A stretch of 64,000 bases of DNA from contig NZ_CP045302.1 in the NCBI RefSeq assembly GCF_009363155.1, positions 447,001 to 511,000 of the forward strand, read 5' to 3'. Positions 26,246 to 38,646 of this stretch are shown here, piece after piece (the first letter of the stretch is position 1; each line of letters begins with the position of its first letter). Source of the DNA: Azotobacter salinestris (GTDB taxonomy: Bacteria > Pseudomonadota > Gammaproteobacteria > Pseudomonadales > Pseudomonadaceae). A program made the position numbers and the translations under genes. Below the pieces are notes generated by a model. The model had not been told where the DNA came from, ran no database searches, and was given only the letters and a program-made list of their open reading frames with translations.

Positions 26246-28960
26246 ATGGCCACTATCCACGTAGACGGCAAGACGTTCGAAGTCGATGGCGCGGACAACC
26301 TGCTCCAGGCCTGCCTGTCCCTCGGACTCGACATTCCCTACTTCTGCTGGCACCCGGCGCTCGGCAGCGTCGGTGCCTGCCGACAGTGCGCGGTCAAGCA
26401 GTACAACGACGAGAACGACAAACGCGGCCGTCTCGTCATGTCCTGCATGACCCCCGCCACCGACAACACCTGGATCTCCATCGACGACGAGGAAGCGAAG
26501 CAGTTTCGCGCGAGCGTCGTCGAGTGGCTGATGACCAACCACCCGCACGACTGTCCGGTCTGCGAGGAAGGCGGTCACTGCCACCTGCAGGACATGACGG
26601 TGATGACCGGCCACAACATGCGCCGCTACCGCTTCACCAAGCGCACCCACCAGAACCAGGAGCTCGGCCCGTTCATCGCCCACGAGATGAACCGCTGCAT
26701 CGCCTGCTATCGCTGCGTGCGCTACTACAAGGACTATGCCGGCGGCACCGACCTGGGCGTCTACGGCGCCCACGACAATCTCTACTTCGGCCGGGTCGCG
26801 GACGGCGTGCTGGAGAGCGAGTTTTCCGGCAACCTCACCGAGATCTGCCCGACCGGGGTGTTCACCGACAAGACCCACTCCGAGCGTTACAACCGCAAGT
26901 GGGACATGCAGTTCGCCCCCAGCATCTGCCACGGCTGCTCGGTCGGCTGCAACATCAGCCCCGGCGAGCGCTACGGCGAACTGCGGCGCATCGAGAACCG
27001 CTACAACGGCTCGGTGAACCACCACTTCCTCTGCGACCGCGGCCGCTTCGGCTACGGTTACGTCAACCGCACCGATCGCCCGCGTCAGCCGCTCCTGGGC
27101 AGCGACAAGAAGCTCGGCATCGACGCCGCCCTCGACCACTCCGTCGCCCTGCTCAGGGATCGTCGCGTGATCGGCATCGGCTCCCCGCGCGCCAGCCTGG
27201 AAAGCAACTTCGCCCTGCGCGAGCTGGTCGGCCCCGAGAACTTCTCCAGCGGCATCGAGGCGGGCGAACTGGAACGCCTGCAACTGGCCCTGCAGATCCT
27301 GCAGGAAGGCCCGCTGCCGACCCCCTCGCTGCGCGAAATCGAGGATCACGACGCGGTGTTCGTGCTCGGCGAGGACCTGACCCAGACCGCCGCGCGCATC
27401 GCTCTGGCCCTGCGCCAGTCGGTCAAGGGCAAGGCCGGGGAGATGGCCGCCAACATGAAGGTCCAGCCCTGGCTGGATGCGGCGGTGAAGAACATCGCCC
27501 AGCGCGCGCTGAGCCCGCTGTTCATCGCCAGTCTGGCCGCCACCCGGCTGGACGACGTGGCGGCCGAATGCGTGCATGCCGCGCCGGACGACCTGGCCCG
27601 CCTGGGCTTTGCCGTGGCCCATGCCATCGACGCCGAGGCCCCGGCGGTCGAAGGCCTTGATCCCGAGGCCGCCGAACTGGCCCGGCGCATCGCCGATGCC
27701 CTGCTGGCCGCCAGGCGCCCGCTGCTGGTTTCCGGCACCTCCCTGGGCTCCCGGGCCATCCTCGAAGCCGCGGCGAACATCGCCAAGGCCCTGCACAAGC
27801 GGCAGAAGAACGCCGGCATCAGCCTGGTCGCGCCGGAAGCCAACAGCCTGGGCCTGGCCCTGCTCGGCGGCCACTCGCTGGACACCGCCCTGGAGCGCCT
27901 CGCCGGCGGCGAGGCCGATGCCGTGGTGATCCTGGAAAACGACCTGTATCGCCGTGCCGATCCGGCCCGGGTGGATGCCGCCCTGGCAGCCGCGAAGGCG
28001 GTGATCGTCGCCGATCACCAGCAGACCGCCACCGCAGCCCGGGCCAACCTGCGGCTGCCGGTGGCCAGCTTCGCCGAGGCCGATGGTACCCTGGTCAGCC
28101 AGGAAGGCCGTGCCCAGCGCTTCTTCCAGGTTTTCGAGCCGAGCTACTACGACGCCGACAACCTGGTGCGCGAGGGCTGGCGCTGGCTGCATGCCCTGCA
28201 CAGCGCTCTGCAGGGCCGCACTGTCGACTGGACCCAGCTCGACCAAGTCACCGCGGCCTGTGCCGATGCCCATCCGCAGCTGGCCGGCATCCGCAACGCC
28301 GCGCCGAATGCCGCGTTCCGCATCAAGGGCCTGAAGCTGGCCCGCGAACCGCATCGCTACAGCGGCCGCACCGCCATGCGCGCCAACATCAGCGTGCACG
28401 AGCCACGCGCATCGCAGGATCAGGACAGTGCCTTCGCCTTCTCCATGGAGGGCTATTCCGGCAGCACAGAAGATCGCCAGCAGATTCCCTTCGCCTGGTC
28501 GCCGGGCTGGAACTCGCCGCAGGCCTGGAACAAGTTCCAGGACGAGGTGGGCGGCCACCTGCGCGCCGGCGATCCGGGCATCCGCCTGATCGAGGCGCAG
28601 GGCGATCGCCTGACCTGGTTTGGCGAGCCGCCGGCGGCGTTCAATCCGCCGCGGGGCCGCTGGCAAGTGGTGCCCTTCCATCACCTGTTCGGCAGCGAGG
28701 AGACCAGCGCGCTCGCCGCGCCCATCCAGGAACGCATCCCGCAGCCCTACGTCGCCCTGGCCAAGGCCGAGGCCGAACGCCTCGGGGTCAACGAAGGCGC
28801 CCTGCTCGGCCTGCGCGTCGAGGGCGTGGAGCTGCGCCTGCCGCTGCGCCTGGACGAAAACCTGGGGATCGGTCTGGTGGCCTTGCCCGCCGGCCTGCCG
28901 GGCATTCCCGCCACGCTTTTCGGCCGCCTGGCCAGCGACCTGCAGGAGGCTGCGCAATGA
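26246..28960 (+). CDS. nuoG: NADH-quinone oxidoreductase subunit G
   Basis: A 904-residue iron-sulphur subunit. The N-terminal ferredoxin-like domain holds N1b ([18 protein letters not shown], then C in VMSCMTPA), a His-Cys N5 site in [13 protein letters not shown]4 in [14 protein letters not shown], and the extra N7 site CHGCSVGC with a distant C in HHFLCDRGR, as in E. coli. The molybdopterin-oxidoreductase-like domain after about 260 is a relic without cofactor. It starts after a 160-base structured spacer and its stop overlaps nuoH. Confidence 0.96.
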   Translation: MATIHVDGKTFEVDGADNLLQACLSLGLDIPYFCWHPALGSVGACRQCAVKQYNDENDKRGRLVMSCMTPATDNTWISIDDEEAKQFRASVVEWLMTNHPHDCPVCEEGGHCHLQDMTVMTGHNMRRYRFTKRTHQNQELGPFIAHEMNRCIACYRCVRYYKDYAGGTDLGVYGAHDNLYFGRVADGVLESEFSGNLTEICPTGVFTDKTHSERYNRKWDMQFAPSICHGCSVGCNISPGERYGELRRIENRYNGSVNHHFLCDRGRFGYGYVNRTDRPRQPLLGSDKKLGIDAALDHSVALLRDRRVIGIGSPRASLESNFALRELVGPENFSSGIEAGELERLQLALQILQEGPLPTPSLREIEDHDAVFVLGEDLTQTAARIALALRQSVKGKAGEMAANMKVQPWLDAAVKNIAQRALSPLFIASLAATRLDDVAAECVHAAPDDLARLGFAVAHAIDAEAPAVEGLDPEAAELARRIADALLAARRPLLVSGTSLGSRAILEAAANIAKALHKRQKNAGISLVAPEANSLGLALLGGHSLDTALERLAGGEADAVVILENDLYRRADPARVDAALAAAKAVIVADHQQTATAARANLRLPVASFAEADGTLVSQEGRAQRFFQVFEPSYYDADNLVREGWRWLHALHSALQGRTVDWTQLDQVTAACADAHPQLAGIRNAAPNAAFRIKGLKLAREPHRYSGRTAMRANISVHEPRASQDQDSAFAFSMEGYSGSTEDRQQIPFAWSPGWNSPQAWNKFQDEVGGHLRAGDPGIRLIEAQGDRLTWFGEPPAAFNPPRGRWQVVPFHHLFGSEETSALAAPIQERIPQPYVALAKAEAERLGVNEGALLGLRVEGVELRLPLRLDENLGIGLVALPAGLPGIPATLFGRLASDLQEAAQ

Positions 28961-29946
28961 GCTGGATCACTCCCGAACTCGTCGAGATCGTCATCGCCAT
29001 CCTCAAGGCCATCGTCATCCTGCTGGTCGTGGTGGTCTGCGGCGCCCTGCTCAGCTTCGTCGAACGCCGCATGCTCGGCCTCTGGCAGGACCGCTACGGT
29101 CCCAACCGGGTCGGCCCGTTCGGCATGTTCCAGCTCGGCGCGGACATGCTGAAGATGTTCTTCAAGGAGGACTGGACGCCGCCGTTCGCCGACCGGCTGA
29201 TCTTCACCCTGGCGCCGATCGTCGCCATGAGCGCCCTGCTGATCGCCTTCGCCGTGGTGCCGCTGACCCCGACCTGGGGCGTAGCCGATCTCAACATCGG
29301 TCTGCTGTTCTTCTTCGGCATGGCGGGCCTCGCGGTCTATGCGGTGCTCTTCGCCGGCTGGTCGAGCAACAACAAGTTCGCCCTGCTCGGCAGCCTGCGC
29401 GCCTCGGCCCAGACCCTCTCCTACGAGGTGTTCATGGGCCTGGCACTGATGGGCGTGGTCGCCCAGGCCGGCTCCTTCAACATGCGCGACATCGTCGAAT
29501 ACCAGGCGCAGCACCTCTGGTTCATCATTCCGCAATTTCTCGGCTTCTGCACCTTCTTCATCGCCGGCGTCGCGGTGACCCACCGCCACCCCTTCGACCA
29601 GCCGGAGGCCGAACAGGAACTGGCCGACGGCTACCACATCGAATATGCGGGGATGAAGTGGGGCATGTTCTTCGTCGGCGAGTACATCGGCATCGTGCTG
29701 ATCTCGGCGTTGCTGGTGACCCTGTTCTTCGGCGGCTGGCACGGTCCGTTCGGCATCCTGCCGCAGCTGTCCTTCCTCTGGTTCGCCCTGAAGACCGCCT
29801 TCTTCATCATGCTGTTCATCCTGCTGCGCGCCTCCCTGCCGCGCCCGCGCTATGACCAAGTGATGGCCTTCGGCTGGAAGTTCTGCCTGCCCCTGACCCT
29901 CCTCAACCTGCTGGTGACCGGCGCGCTCGTGCTGGCAGCCCAGTAA
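28957..29946 (+). CDS. nuoH: NADH-quinone oxidoreductase subunit H
   Basis: A 329-residue, eight-helix membrane subunit that joins the quinone site to the proton-pumping arm. Conserved [21 protein letters not shown] near residues 45-65 and the acidic E-rich loop [20 protein letters not shown] are present. Four-base overlap with nuoG. Confidence 0.96.
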   Translation: MSWITPELVEIVIAILKAIVILLVVVVCGALLSFVERRMLGLWQDRYGPNRVGPFGMFQLGADMLKMFFKEDWTPPFADRLIFTLAPIVAMSALLIAFAVVPLTPTWGVADLNIGLLFFFGMAGLAVYAVLFAGWSSNNKFALLGSLRASAQTLSYEVFMGLALMGVVAQAGSFNMRDIVEYQAQHLWFIIPQFLGFCTFFIAGVAVTHRHPFDQPEAEQELADGYHIEYAGMKWGMFFVGEYIGIVLISALLVTLFFGGWHGPFGILPQLSFLWFALKTAFFIMLFILLRASLPRPRYDQVMAFGWKFCLPLTLLNLLVTGALVLAAQ

Positions 29947-29960
29947 GGAGAAGACACGCC

Positions 29961-30509
29961 ATGTTCAAATACATCGGAGAAGTGCTGTACGGCACCTTCA
30001 CCCAGCTGCGCACCCTGGCGATGGTGTTCTCCCATGCCTTCCGCAAGCGCGACACCCTGCAGTACCCGGAAGAGCCCGTCTATCTGCCCCCGCGCTATCG
30101 CGGCCGCATCGTCCTGACCCGCGACCCCGATGGCGAGGAACGCTGTGTAGCCTGCAACCTCTGCGCGGTGGCCTGTCCGGTCGGCTGCATCTCCCTGCAA
30201 AAAGCCGAAAAGGAAGATGGCCGCTGGTATCCGGAATTCTTCCGCATCAATTTCTCGCGCTGCATCTTCTGCGGCCTCTGCGAGGAGGCCTGTCCGACCA
30301 CCGCGATCCAGCTGACGCCGGACTTCGAGATGTCCGAGTACAAGCGCCAGGAGCTGGTCTACGAGAAGGAAGACCTGCTGATCTCCGGCCCCGGCAAGTA
30401 TCCGGACTACAACTTCTACCGCGTGGCGGGCATGGCGATCGCCGGCAAGCCGAAAGGCACCGCGCAGAACGAAGCCGAGCCGATCAACGTGAAAGGCCTG
30501 CTGCCTTAA
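29961..30509 (+). CDS. nuoI: NADH-quinone oxidoreductase subunit I
   Basis: A 182-residue double ferredoxin subunit with clusters N6a and N6b. The two ligand sets are [12 protein letters not shown] and [12 protein letters not shown]. An AAGGAGA site precedes the ATG. The N-terminal amphipathic helix ([17 protein letters not shown]) lies along the membrane in known structures. Confidence 0.96.
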   Translation: MFKYIGEVLYGTFTQLRTLAMVFSHAFRKRDTLQYPEEPVYLPPRYRGRIVLTRDPDGEERCVACNLCAVACPVGCISLQKAEKEDGRWYPEFFRINFSRCIFCGLCEEACPTTAIQLTPDFEMSEYKRQELVYEKEDLLISGPGKYPDYNFYRVAGMAIAGKPKGTAQNEAEPINVKGLLP

Positions 30510-30522
30510 GGACCCAGGAAAG

Positions 30523-31023
30523 ATGGAATTCGCGTTCTACTTCGCTGCCGGGGCCGCCGTGGTGTCCACCCTGCGGGTGATCACCCACACCAACCCCGTG
30601 CATGCCCTGCTCTATCTGATCGTTTCCCTGCTGGCGGTCTCGATGTGTTTCTTCAGCCTCGGCGCTCCCTTCGCCGGCGTGCTGGAGATCATCGTCTACG
30701 CCGGCGCCATCATGGTGCTCTTCGTCTTCGTGGTGATGATGCTCAACCTCGGCCCGGCCGTCGCCGAGCAGGAGCGGCAATGGCTGAAGCCCGGCATCTG
30801 GGCCGGACCCACGGTACTGTCCGCCCTGCTGCTGGTGCAGCTGCTGTACGTGCTGTTCGGCACCTCGAGCGGTGCCGTCGTCGGCCTACAGACGGTCGAT
30901 GCCAAGGCCGTCGGCATCGCCCTGTACGGCCCCTACCTGCTGGCCGTGGAGCTGGCTTCCATGTTGCTGCTCGCCGCACTGATCGCCGCCTACCACCTCG
31001 GCCGCCGCGAAGCCAAGGAGTGA
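30523..31023 (+). CDS. nuoJ: NADH-quinone oxidoreductase subunit J
   Basis: A 166-residue, five-helix membrane subunit. The key third helix shows [23 protein letters not shown], whose pi-bulge and tyrosine are part of the proton path. 13 bases after nuoI. Confidence 0.95.
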   Translation: MEFAFYFAAGAAVVSTLRVITHTNPVHALLYLIVSLLAVSMCFFSLGAPFAGVLEIIVYAGAIMVLFVFVVMMLNLGPAVAEQERQWLKPGIWAGPTVLSALLLVQLLYVLFGTSSGAVVGLQTVDAKAVGIALYGPYLLAVELASMLLLAALIAAYHLGRREAKE

Positions 31024-31027
31024 CCCG

Positions 31028-31336
31028 ATGAATGCAATTCCCATGGAGCACGGCCTGGCGCTGTCCGGCGTGCTGTTCAGCCTCGGCCTGGTCGGCCTGA
31101 TGGTGCGCCGCAACATCCTGTTCGTGCTGATGAGTCTGGAAATCATGATGAACGCGGCTGCCCTGGCCTTCGTCGTCGCCGGCAGCCGCTGGGCGCAGGC
31201 CGACGGCCAGATCATGTTCATTCTGGTGATCACCCTGGCAGCCGCCGAGGCCAGCATCGGCCTGGCGATCCTGCTGCAGCTGTATCGCCGCTTCCATACC
31301 CTCGATATCGACGCTGCCAGCGAGATGCGCGGATGA
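31028..31336 (+). CDS. nuoK: NADH-quinone oxidoreductase subunit K
   Basis: A 102-residue, three-helix MrpC-like subunit. Conserved glutamates lie in [11 protein letters not shown] and in the third helix [14 protein letters not shown]. It begins 4 bases after nuoJ and overlaps nuoL by four bases. Confidence 0.95.
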   Translation: MNAIPMEHGLALSGVLFSLGLVGLMVRRNILFVLMSLEIMMNAAALAFVVAGSRWAQADGQIMFILVITLAAAEASIGLAILLQLYRRFHTLDIDAASEMRG

Positions 31337-33180
31337 ACCTACTATTCCTCACCTGTCTGTTCCCGCTGATCGGCTGGCTGCTGCTGGCCTTCTCCCGCGG
31401 ACGCCTTTCCGAAAACCTGTCGGCGCTGATCGGCGTCGGCTCCGTGGGCCTCTCGGCCCTGACCGCTGCCTGGGTGATCTGGCAGTTCAACAGCGCCCCG
31501 CCGGAAGGCGGCGTCTTCACCCAGACGCTGTGGCAGTGGATGAGCGTGGATGGCCTCGCGCCGAGCTTCACCCTCTATCTGGACGGCCTGTCGGTCACCA
31601 TGCTCGGCGTGGTCACCGGCGTGGGCTTCCTGATCCACCTGTTCGCCAGCTGGTACATGCGCGGCGAAGAGGGCTACTCGCGCTTCTTCGCCTACACCAA
31701 CCTGTTCATCGCCAGCATGCTGTTCCTGGTGCTGGGCGACAACCTGCTGTTCCTCTACTTCGGCTGGGAAGGCGTGGGGCTGTGCTCCTACCTGCTGATC
31801 GGCTTCTACTACCACGAACGCAAGAACGGCAACGCAGCGCTCAAGGCCTTCATCGTCACCCGCATCGGCGACGTGTTCATGGCCATCGGCCTGTTCATCC
31901 TGTTCTTCAATCTCGGCACCCTGAACATCCAGGAACTGGTCGCCCTGGCCCCGCAGAAATACGCCGAAGGCGACAGCTGGCTGTGGATCGCCACCCTGAT
32001 GCTGCTCGGCGGCGCGGTCGGCAAGTCCGCCCAGCTGCCTCTGCAGACCTGGCTGGCCGACGCCATGGCCGGTCCGACCCCGGTCTCGGCGCTGATCCAC
32101 GCGGCGACCATGGTGACCGCCGGCGTCTACCTGATCGCCCGGACCCACGGCCTCTACCTGCTGACCCCGGAGATCCTCGCCCTGGTCGGCATCGTCGGCG
32201 GCCTGACCCTGCTGCTGGCCGGCTTCGCCGCCCTGGTGCAGACCGACATCAAGCGCATCCTCGCCTACTCGACCATGAGCCAGATCGGCTACATGTTCCT
32301 CGCCCTGGGCGTCGGCGCCTGGGATGCGGCGATCTTCCACCTGATGACCCATGCCTTCTTCAAGGCCCTGCTGTTCCTCGCTTCCGGCTCGGTGATCCTT
32401 GCCTGCCACCACGAACAGAACATCTTCAGGATGGGTGGCCTGCGCAGGAAGCTGCCGCTGGCCTACGCCAGCTTCCTGGTCGGCGGTGCCGCACTGGCCG
32501 CCCTGCCGCTGCTGACCGCGGGCTTCTACTCCAAGGACGAGATCCTCTGGGAGGCCTATGCCAGCGGCCGCGTCCTGCTGCTCTTCGCCGGCCTGGCCGG
32601 TGCCTTCCTGACCTCCCTGTACACCTTCCGGCTGATCTTCATCGCCTTCCACGGCGAGGCCAGGGGCGAAGTGCACGAAGGACACGGTCTCGCCCACAAC
32701 CTGCCGCTCGTGGTGCTGATCGTCCTGTCGACCTTCATCGGCGCCTGGATCGTGCCGCCGGTGCATGGCGTGCTGCCGGAAAGCGTCGGTCACGCCGGCG
32801 GTGGGGCCAAGCACGTGCTGGAAATCATCTCCGCGATCATCGCCGTGGCCGGGATCGCCCTCGCCGCGCGCCTCTACCTGGGGGACCGGAAACTGCTCGA
32901 GGGCATAGCGCAGAGCGAGCCGGCGCGCCGGATGATCCCGCTGTGGTATGCCGCCTGGGGCTTCGACTGGCTCTACGACCGACTGTTCGTCACTCCCTAC
33001 CTGCAGCTCTGCCGTCTGCTCGGCCGCGACCCCATCGACCGCGGCATCGGCGTGATCCCCCACCTGGCCCGTGGCGGCCATGGGATCCTGAGCCGCAGCG
33101 AAACCGGCCAGCTGCGCTGGTATGCCGGCTCCATCGTCGGCGGTGCCGTGCTGCTGCTCGGCATCGTGCTGTTGGCCTGA
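31333..33180 (+). CDS. nuoL: NADH-quinone oxidoreductase subunit L
   Basis: A 615-residue antiporter-like subunit with about 16 helices, the most distal proton pump. Signature stretches are [32 protein letters not shown] (essential Glu), [31 protein letters not shown] (essential Lys and lumenal His), and the long lateral helix near the C terminus after about 510. Confidence 0.96.
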   Translation: MNLLFLTCLFPLIGWLLLAFSRGRLSENLSALIGVGSVGLSALTAAWVIWQFNSAPPEGGVFTQTLWQWMSVDGLAPSFTLYLDGLSVTMLGVVTGVGFLIHLFASWYMRGEEGYSRFFAYTNLFIASMLFLVLGDNLLFLYFGWEGVGLCSYLLIGFYYHERKNGNAALKAFIVTRIGDVFMAIGLFILFFNLGTLNIQELVALAPQKYAEGDSWLWIATLMLLGGAVGKSAQLPLQTWLADAMAGPTPVSALIHAATMVTAGVYLIARTHGLYLLTPEILALVGIVGGLTLLLAGFAALVQTDIKRILAYSTMSQIGYMFLALGVGAWDAAIFHLMTHAFFKALLFLASGSVILACHHEQNIFRMGGLRRKLPLAYASFLVGGAALAALPLLTAGFYSKDEILWEAYASGRVLLLFAGLAGAFLTSLYTFRLIFIAFHGEARGEVHEGHGLAHNLPLVVLIVLSTFIGAWIVPPVHGVLPESVGHAGGGAKHVLEIISAIIAVAGIALAARLYLGDRKLLEGIAQSEPARRMIPLWYAAWGFDWLYDRLFVTPYLQLCRLLGRDPIDRGIGVIPHLARGGHGILSRSETGQLRWYAGSIVGGAVLLLGIVLLA

Positions 33181-33207
33181 CATTTTGCGAAAGGAATTGA
33201 GCCCGTC

Positions 33208-34737
33208 ATGATTCTGCCCTGGCTGATCCTGATCCCCTTTATCGGCGGCCTGCTGTGCTGGCAGGGTGAGCGCTTCGGCGCCACCCTGCCGCGCTGGATC
33301 GCGCTGCTGACCATGTCCCTGCTGCTGGTTCTCGGCCTCTGGCTGTGGACCACCGGGGACTTCACCCTGGCTCCCGCACCCGGAGCCGCGCCCCTCTGGA
33401 CCTCCGAGTTCCGGCTGAGCTGGATCGAGCGCTTCGGCATCGAGCTGCACCTGGCCCTCGACGGCCTGTCGATGCTGATGGTGGTGCTCACCGGCCTGCT
33501 CGGTGTGCTCTCGGTCCTCTGCTCCTGGAAGGAAATCCAGCAGAAGGTCGGTTTCTTCCACCTCAACCTGATGTGGATCCTCGGGGGGGTGGTCGGCGTC
33601 TTCCTGGCCGTCGACCTGTTCCTGTTCTTCTTCTTCTGGGAAATGATGCTGGTGCCGATGTATTTCCTCATCGCGCTCTGGGGTCATAGCGGTAGCACCG
33701 GCAGCACCCGCATCACGGCCGCCACCAAGTTCTTCATCTTCACCCAGGCCAGCGGCCTGGTCATGCTGGTGGCCATCCTCGGCCTGGTGTTCGTCCACTA
33801 CAGCCAGACCGGCGTGCTCACCTTCAGCTACGCCGAGCTGCTGAAGACCCAGTTGGCGCCGGGTACCGAGTTCCTGCTGATGCTCGGCTTCTTCGTCTCC
33901 TTCGCGGTGAAGTTCCCGGTCGTCCCGGTCCACTCCTGGCTGCCCGACGCCCATGCCCAGGCGCCGACCGCCGGCTCCGTGGACCTGGCCGGCATCCTGC
34001 TGAAGACCGCCGCCTACGGCCTGCTGCGCTTCGCCCTGCCGCTGTTCCCCAACGCCTCGGCGGAATTCGCGCCGATCGCCATGGGCCTCGGCGTGTTCGC
34101 CATCGTCTATGGCGCCCTGCTGTCCTTCGCGCAGACCGACATCAAGCGCCTGGTGGCCTACTCCAGCGTGTCGCACATGGGCTTCATCCTGATCGCCATC
34201 TACTCCGGCAGCCAGATCGCCCTGCAGGGCGCTGTGGTGCAGATGATCGCCCACGGCCTCTCCGCCGCAGCGCTGTTCATCCTCTGCGGCCAGCTCTACG
34301 AGCGCCTGCACACCCGTGACATGCGCGAGATGGGCGGCATCTGGGGGCGCATGCCCTGGCTGCCGGCCGTCAGCCTGTTCTTCGCCGCCGCTGCGCTCGG
34401 CCTGCCGGGCACCGGCAACTTCGTCGGCGAGCTCCTGGTCCTGATCGGCACCTTCCCGCAGGCTCCCTGGGTCACCGTGCTGGCCTCCACCGGCCTGGTG
34501 CTCGGCTCGGTCTACTCGCTGATCATGATCCATCGCGCCTACTTCGGTCCGAGCAAGGCGGAAGGCGCCCTGCTCGGCCTGAACGGTCGCGAGCTGAGCA
34601 TGGTGCTCGGCCTGGCAGGACTGCTGATTCTCCTCGGCGTCTATCCGCAGCCGGTTCTCGACACCTCTGCCGCCAGCATGCAAGGCGTGCAGCAGTGGCT
34701 GAGCACCGCCCTCACCCAACTCGTTTCGGCCCGGTAA
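33208..34737 (+). CDS. nuoM: NADH-quinone oxidoreductase subunit M
   Basis: A 509-residue antiporter-like pump subunit with about 14 helices. Conserved [19 protein letters not shown] carries the essential Glu, and [19 protein letters not shown] carries the Lys of the half-channel. 27-base spacer after nuoL. Confidence 0.96.
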   Translation: MILPWLILIPFIGGLLCWQGERFGATLPRWIALLTMSLLLVLGLWLWTTGDFTLAPAPGAAPLWTSEFRLSWIERFGIELHLALDGLSMLMVVLTGLLGVLSVLCSWKEIQQKVGFFHLNLMWILGGVVGVFLAVDLFLFFFFWEMMLVPMYFLIALWGHSGSTGSTRITAATKFFIFTQASGLVMLVAILGLVFVHYSQTGVLTFSYAELLKTQLAPGTEFLLMLGFFVSFAVKFPVVPVHSWLPDAHAQAPTAGSVDLAGILLKTAAYGLLRFALPLFPNASAEFAPIAMGLGVFAIVYGALLSFAQTDIKRLVAYSSVSHMGFILIAIYSGSQIALQGAVVQMIAHGLSAAALFILCGQLYERLHTRDMREMGGIWGRMPWLPAVSLFFAAAALGLPGTGNFVGELLVLIGTFPQAPWVTVLASTGLVLGSVYSLIMIHRAYFGPSKAEGALLGLNGRELSMVLGLAGLLILLGVYPQPVLDTSAASMQGVQQWLSTALTQLVSAR

Positions 34738-34745
34738 GTAGAGCC

Positions 34746-36218
34746 ATGCACATGACGACGCAACATCTCATCGCCCTGCTGCCGCTGCTCATCACCTCCG
34801 CCACCGTCGTGGCGGTGATGCTCGGCATTGCCTGGAGGCGCAATCACTCGCAGACCTTCATCCTCTCGGTGTCCGGTCTCAACCTCGCCCTGCTGTCGGT
34901 CATTCCGGCGGTCAAGGTCGCGCCGCTGGCGATCACCCCGCTACTGCAGATGGACAGCTTCGCCGGCTTCTACATGGCGCTGATCCTGGTCGCAACCCTG
35001 GCCTGCGTGACCCTGATCCATGCCTACATGGGCGACAAGAGCGGCGCGCCGGGCTATCCCGGCAACCGCGAGGAAATGTACCTGCTGATCCTGCTCGCCA
35101 CCGCCGGGGCACTGGTCCTGGTCGGAGCCCAGCACCTGGCCGGGCTGTTCATCGGCCTGGAACTGCTTTCGGTACCGGTCTACGGCATGGTCGCCTACGC
35201 CTTCTTCAACCGGCGTTCTCTGGAGGCCGGCATCAAGTACATGGTGCTCTCGGCGGCCGGCTCGGCCTTCCTGCTGTTCGGCATGGCCCTGCTCTACGCC
35301 GAATCCGGCAGCCTGAGCTTCGCCAGCCTGGGCAATGCCATGGCGCCGGATGGCGTGCAGGGCAGCCTGATCCATGTCGGCATCGGCCTGATGCTGATTG
35401 GCTTGGCCTTCAAGCTGTCGCTGGTGCCCTTCCACCTGTGGACGCCGGACGTCTACGAGGGTGCTCCGGCACCAGTCTCGGCCTTCCTGGCGACCGCCAG
35501 CAAGGTCGCGGTGTTCGCCGTGCTGCTTCGCCTGTACCAGATCTCTCCGGCGACCTCCGGTGGCTGGCTGAACGATCTGCTGAGCCTGATCGCGGTCGCC
35601 TCGATCCTGCTCGGCAACCTGCTGGCGCTGCTGCAGAGCAACCTCAAGCGTCTGCTCGGCTATTCGTCCATCGCCCACTTCGGCTACCTGCTGGTGGCGC
35701 TGATCGCCAGCAAGGGCGTGGCCGTGGAGGCGATCGGCGTCTACCTGGCGTCCTACGTGCTGACCAGCCTCGGCGCCTTCGGGGTGATCACCCTGATGTC
35801 CACCCCCTACAGCGGCCGCGACGCCGACGCCCTGTACGAGTACCGCGGCCTGTTCTGGCGCCGTCCGTACCTGACCGCCGTGCTCACCACCATGATGCTG
35901 TCGCTGGCCGGCATCCCGCTGACGGCCGGCTTCATCGGCAAGTTCTACGTGATCGCTGCGGGCGTCGAGTCCGAACTCTGGTGGCTGCTCGCGGCGCTGG
36001 TCATCGGTAGTGCCATCGGCGTCTACTACTACCTGCGGGTGATGGTCACCCTGTTCCTGGTCGAGCCGAAGCTGCAGCGTCGCGATGCTCCGCTCAACTG
36101 GAACCTGGGCAGCGGCGGCATCATGCTGCTGCTCATCGCCCTGCTGGCCTTCGGCCTCGGCGTCTACCCGCAACCCCTGCTGGAACTGGTGCAGCAGAGC
36201 GGCCTCCTGGTCGGCTGA
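34746..36218 (+). CDS. nuoN: NADH-quinone oxidoreductase subunit N
   Basis: A 490-residue antiporter-like subunit, last gene of the operon. [17 protein letters not shown] (Glu) and [20 protein letters not shown] (Lys) are the pump motifs. The start [15 protein letters not shown] at 34746 fits the pseudomonad N terminus; a second ATG at 34752 is possible, and a longer start inside nuoM is not. A hairpin separates it from the convergent kinase gene. Confidence 0.95.
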   Translation: MHMTTQHLIALLPLLITSATVVAVMLGIAWRRNHSQTFILSVSGLNLALLSVIPAVKVAPLAITPLLQMDSFAGFYMALILVATLACVTLIHAYMGDKSGAPGYPGNREEMYLLILLATAGALVLVGAQHLAGLFIGLELLSVPVYGMVAYAFFNRRSLEAGIKYMVLSAAGSAFLLFGMALLYAESGSLSFASLGNAMAPDGVQGSLIHVGIGLMLIGLAFKLSLVPFHLWTPDVYEGAPAPVSAFLATASKVAVFAVLLRLYQISPATSGGWLNDLLSLIAVASILLGNLLALLQSNLKRLLGYSSIAHFGYLLVALIASKGVAVEAIGVYLASYVLTSLGAFGVITLMSTPYSGRDADALYEYRGLFWRRPYLTAVLTTMMLSLAGIPLTAGFIGKFYVIAAGVESELWWLLAALVIGSAIGVYYYLRVMVTLFLVEPKLQRRDAPLNWNLGSGGIMLLLIALLAFGLGVYPQPLLELVQQSGLLVG

Positions 36219-36223
36219 AGCCG

Positions 36224-36263
36224 GATCTCCGGTGCGGCGAAGCCTCTTCGCTGCACCGGGATC
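36224..36263. terminator. Hairpin between convergent nuoN and bqsS-like gene
   Basis: CCGGTGC...GCACCGG outer stem (36229-36235 with 36253-36259), inner GCGAAG-CCT-CTTCGC, and a GATC/GATC extension with one bulge. No T-run on either side, yet it is the only structure between the ends of two convergent units. Confidence 0.6.
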
Positions 36264-36297
36264 GGTCCGAACGCCCCCCGCAAGCCCCTTCCCCCGC

Positions 36298-37620
36298 TCA
36301 CGCCTCCCTGCGCGCCGGCAACTCGATTGCCACCCGCAAACCGCCCAGCGGCGAATCCTGCAACGCCAGCCGGCCACGCCAGGCCTCGAGAATATCGCGC
36401 ACGATGGCCAGACCCAGACCGTGCCCCGCGACTTGCTCGTCCAGGCGGATGCCGCGATTCAAGGCCTCGCCACGGAATTCGGCGGCCATCCCCGGACCAT
36501 CGTCGTCGACCCGGATCAGCCAGCCGTCCGGCGCTCCGGCGATCTCCAGATTCACCCGCGTGCATGCCCACTTGCAGGCGTTGTCCAGCAGGTTGCCGAG
36601 CAGCTCCAGCATATCCTCCCGATCCCATGGCAAGCGCACGCCCGGCGGGGCCTGCCAGTCGAGCGCCAGTCCCCGGTTGTGGACCATCGCCAGGGTGGCG
36701 AACAGTCCGGGCAGTTCCACGGCACAATCGAAATGACTGGCCGGCAGAGCCTCGCCGGCCAGCCGCGCGCGGCCCAGCTCGCGGGCCAGCCGCTGCTCGA
36801 TCTGCGCCAACTGCTCCTGCAGCGACGCCTGCAGCTCCGGGCAGGCCGCCAGTTCGGCCCGCGCGGCCAGACTGGTCAGCACCGCCAGGGGCGTCTTCAG
36901 GGCATGGCCGAGATTGCCGACCGCATGCCGCGAACGCTGCAGGGTGCTCTCGGTCTGGCGCAGCAGATGGTTGATCTGCGCCACCAGCGGCTCCAGCTCG
37001 ATGGGGACTCCGGGGTCCAGCGCCTGGCGCAGCCCCTGCTGCAGCTGCTCGACCTGACGACGCACCTCCTCGAGCGGTTGCAAGGCCCGGCGCACCGTGA
37101 GTCGCTGCAGCACCACCACCAGAACCAGCACCGCCAGCCCGAGCAGACAGGCGAGCCACTGCACACGCCGGTAGGCCTGCAGGATCGGTGTGTAGTCGGA
37201 GGCGACATTGATCGAAATGTCCTGCCCGAAGCGCCGGTAGTCGGCGCGATAGAGCAGTAGGCGCTGATCGTTCGGGCCATCGACCAGCCCGTCTTGCAGG
37301 CCTGTGGCAGGCGATGGCGTCAGGGCATGATCCCAGAGGGAACGCGAGCGCCAGCTCTCGCCCGGCAGGTCGATGCGAAAATAATGGCCGGAATAGGGAC
37401 GCTGATAGATGCCCGGCAGGTGCGGATCATCCAGCTGGATGCCGCTCTGTCCGCGGACCAGGCTCGCCAGCAGGGTTTCAGCCTGCTCGCGCAGATCGTC
37501 CTGCAGGTAGCGGCGCAGCCCCGCATCGAGCATCCAGAGGGTGGCCTGCGCCAACAGCAGCCCTGTGCCCAGCAGGACGCCGATCAGGCCGATCCCCAGG
37601 CGGCGCTGGATCGATCTCAA
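36298..37620 (-). CDS. bqsS: Sensor histidine kinase, BqsS/CarS-like
   Basis: A 440-residue membrane kinase. Helix 1 spans about 8-30, the periplasmic part about 31-153, helix 2 about 154-172, then HAMP-like text, the phosphoacceptor H239 in [13 protein letters not shown] and an ATPase domain with [16 protein letters not shown] and GHGLGLAIV. The periplasmic part carries R44-E45-Q-A-E48, an RExxE motif; in P. aeruginosa BqsS this motif is needed to sense Fe(II). The TTG start overlaps the regulator stop as TTGA, so the two are translationally coupled. Locus after nuo also matches P. aeruginosa bqsRS (also named carRS, calcium-induced). A PhoQ-type label is possible but less specific. Confidence 0.82.
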   Translation of the reverse strand: MRSIQRRLGIGLIGVLLGTGLLLAQATLWMLDAGLRRYLQDDLREQAETLLASLVRGQSGIQLDDPHLPGIYQRPYSGHYFRIDLPGESWRSRSLWDHALTPSPATGLQDGLVDGPNDQRLLLYRADYRRFGQDISINVASDYTPILQAYRRVQWLACLLGLAVLVLVVVLQRLTVRRALQPLEEVRRQVEQLQQGLRQALDPGVPIELEPLVAQINHLLRQTESTLQRSRHAVGNLGHALKTPLAVLTSLAARAELAACPELQASLQEQLAQIEQRLARELGRARLAGEALPASHFDCAVELPGLFATLAMVHNRGLALDWQAPPGVRLPWDREDMLELLGNLLDNACKWACTRVNLEIAGAPDGWLIRVDDDGPGMAAEFRGEALNRGIRLDEQVAGHGLGLAIVRDILEAWRGRLALQDSPLGGLRVAIELPARREA

Positions 37621-38282
37621 CGCACACCGGTGAAGCGGTAGCCCTGGCCGCGGCGGGTTTCGATCACCGTCCGGCCAAGCTTGCCGCGCAGGCGGTTGAT
37701 GTGTACCTCGATGACGTTGGAGTCGCGCTCGGTTTCGCCGTCGTAGAGGTGCTCGGCGAGCTGCCCCTTGGAGAGCAGTTGGCCCGGATGCAGCATCAGG
37801 TAGCGCAGCAGGCGGAATTCGGCGGCGGTGAGTTCGATATCCTCGCTGCCGCAGCGAACCACCTGGCGCGCCTCGTCGAGCTGCAGCCCGCCCGCCTCCA
37901 GCTGCGGCTGGTTGGCCAGGCCGTGGGCCCGGCGCAGCAGCGCCTGGATGCGCAACTGCAGCTCTTCGGGATGAAAGGGCTTGCACAGATAGTCGTCGGC
38001 CCCCGCCTTCAGCCCCTCGATGCGCTCCGCCCAGGAAGCGCGTGCGGTGAGCACCAGCACCGGCGTGGCCAATCCCTGGGCGCGCCACTCGCGCAGCACC
38101 TCCAGCCCTGGTTTGCCGGGCAGCCCCAGATCGAGAATCATCAGGTCGTAGGGCTCGCAAGCGCCCTGGCGAGCAGCATCGCGCCCGTCGGCCAGCCAGT
38201 CGACGGCATAGCCCTGGCGCTGCAGACCGGCCACCAGCTCATCGGCCAGACCGACCGAGTCCTCCACCAACAGCAGGCGCAT
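37617..38282 (-). CDS. bqsR: Response regulator, BqsR/CarR-like (OmpR family)
   Basis: A 221-residue regulator. Receiver: acidic pair E7-D8, phosphoacceptor D51 in ILDLGLPG, T79 and K101 in CKPF. DNA-binding winged helix in the C-terminal half with [17 protein letters not shown] and [15 protein letters not shown] and the end GQGYRFTGV. The ATG shares one base with the stop of the PepSY gene (TGATG) and its stop overlaps the kinase start. In P. aeruginosa the partner binds TTAAG-N6-TTAAG; a close match lies upstream of this operon. Confidence 0.85.
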   Translation of the reverse strand: MRLLLVEDSVGLADELVAGLQRQGYAVDWLADGRDAARQGACEPYDLMILDLGLPGKPGLEVLREWRAQGLATPVLVLTARASWAERIEGLKAGADDYLCKPFHPEELQLRIQALLRRAHGLANQPQLEAGGLQLDEARQVVRCGSEDIELTAAEFRLLRYLMLHPGQLLSKGQLAEHLYDGETERDSNVIEVHINRLRGKLGRTVIETRRGQGYRFTGVR

Positions 38283-38602
38283 CAGTCGTCTTCCTCGTCC
38301 TTCAGGATGCGACCGTCGCGGGCATCCAGCTCCAGCTCGCGCACGACTCCGCCAGGTGTGAGAATCTCCACCTCGTAGACGTAGACGCCATGCTCCTCTT
38401 CCAACTCGGCCTCCAGCAGGCGGGCCCCCGGGTAACGATCCAGGGCATTGCGGACCAGCTGCTCGAGCGGCTGGATGACGCCCTCCTGACGCAGACGCAG
38501 GGCCTGATCCTGATCCAGGTCCCGCGCACTCGCGCTCAGCAGGCAGAGAGCGCCAAGCAAGGCGCCTCCCCAGGCGCCGAATCGGGCACGCAAGCGCATC
38601 AT
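38282..38602 (-). CDS. PepSY-domain exported protein, first main gene of the bqs-like operon
   Basis: A 106-residue protein if the first of two tandem ATGs (38602) is used. A signal peptide [20 protein letters not shown]...LSASA is followed by a PepSY-like region ([55 protein letters not shown]) and an acidic tail. Small PepSY proteins often accompany metal-responsive two-component systems in the periplasm. No good ribosome-binding site precedes the ATGs, but the stop of a short leader frame overlaps them, so start by re-initiation is likely. An in-frame longer start at 38668 lacks a ribosome-binding site and would disrupt the signal peptide. Confidence 0.75.
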   Translation of the reverse strand: MMRLRARFGAWGGALLGALCLLSASARDLDQDQALRLRQEGVIQPLEQLVRNALDRYPGARLLEAELEEEHGVYVYEVEILTPGGVVRELELDARDGRILKDEEDD

Positions 38603-38646
38603 CGGGCAGGCACGGATCCCGAGAGCGGGACGGTGAAAGCGTGCAT
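38599..38646 (-). CDS. Possible 15-codon leader peptide overlapping the PepSY gene
   Basis: ATG at 38646 starts [15 protein letters not shown] and its TGA overlaps the first ATG of the PepSY gene as ATGA. The ribosome-binding site is the strongest in the operon: AGGAGG six bases before this ATG. This suggests the ribosome enters here and re-initiates at the PepSY gene. No run of regulatory codons is obvious. Alternatively a frameshift could hide a longer PepSY N terminus. Confidence 0.5.
   Translation of the reverse strand: MHAFTVPLSGSVPAR

Noticed and set aside
31342..34719. 1125-codon minus-strand frame opposite nuoL-nuoM
   Set aside because: Extremely Gln/Glu/Gly/His-rich text, as expected from the complement of membrane-protein codons; spans two real genes.
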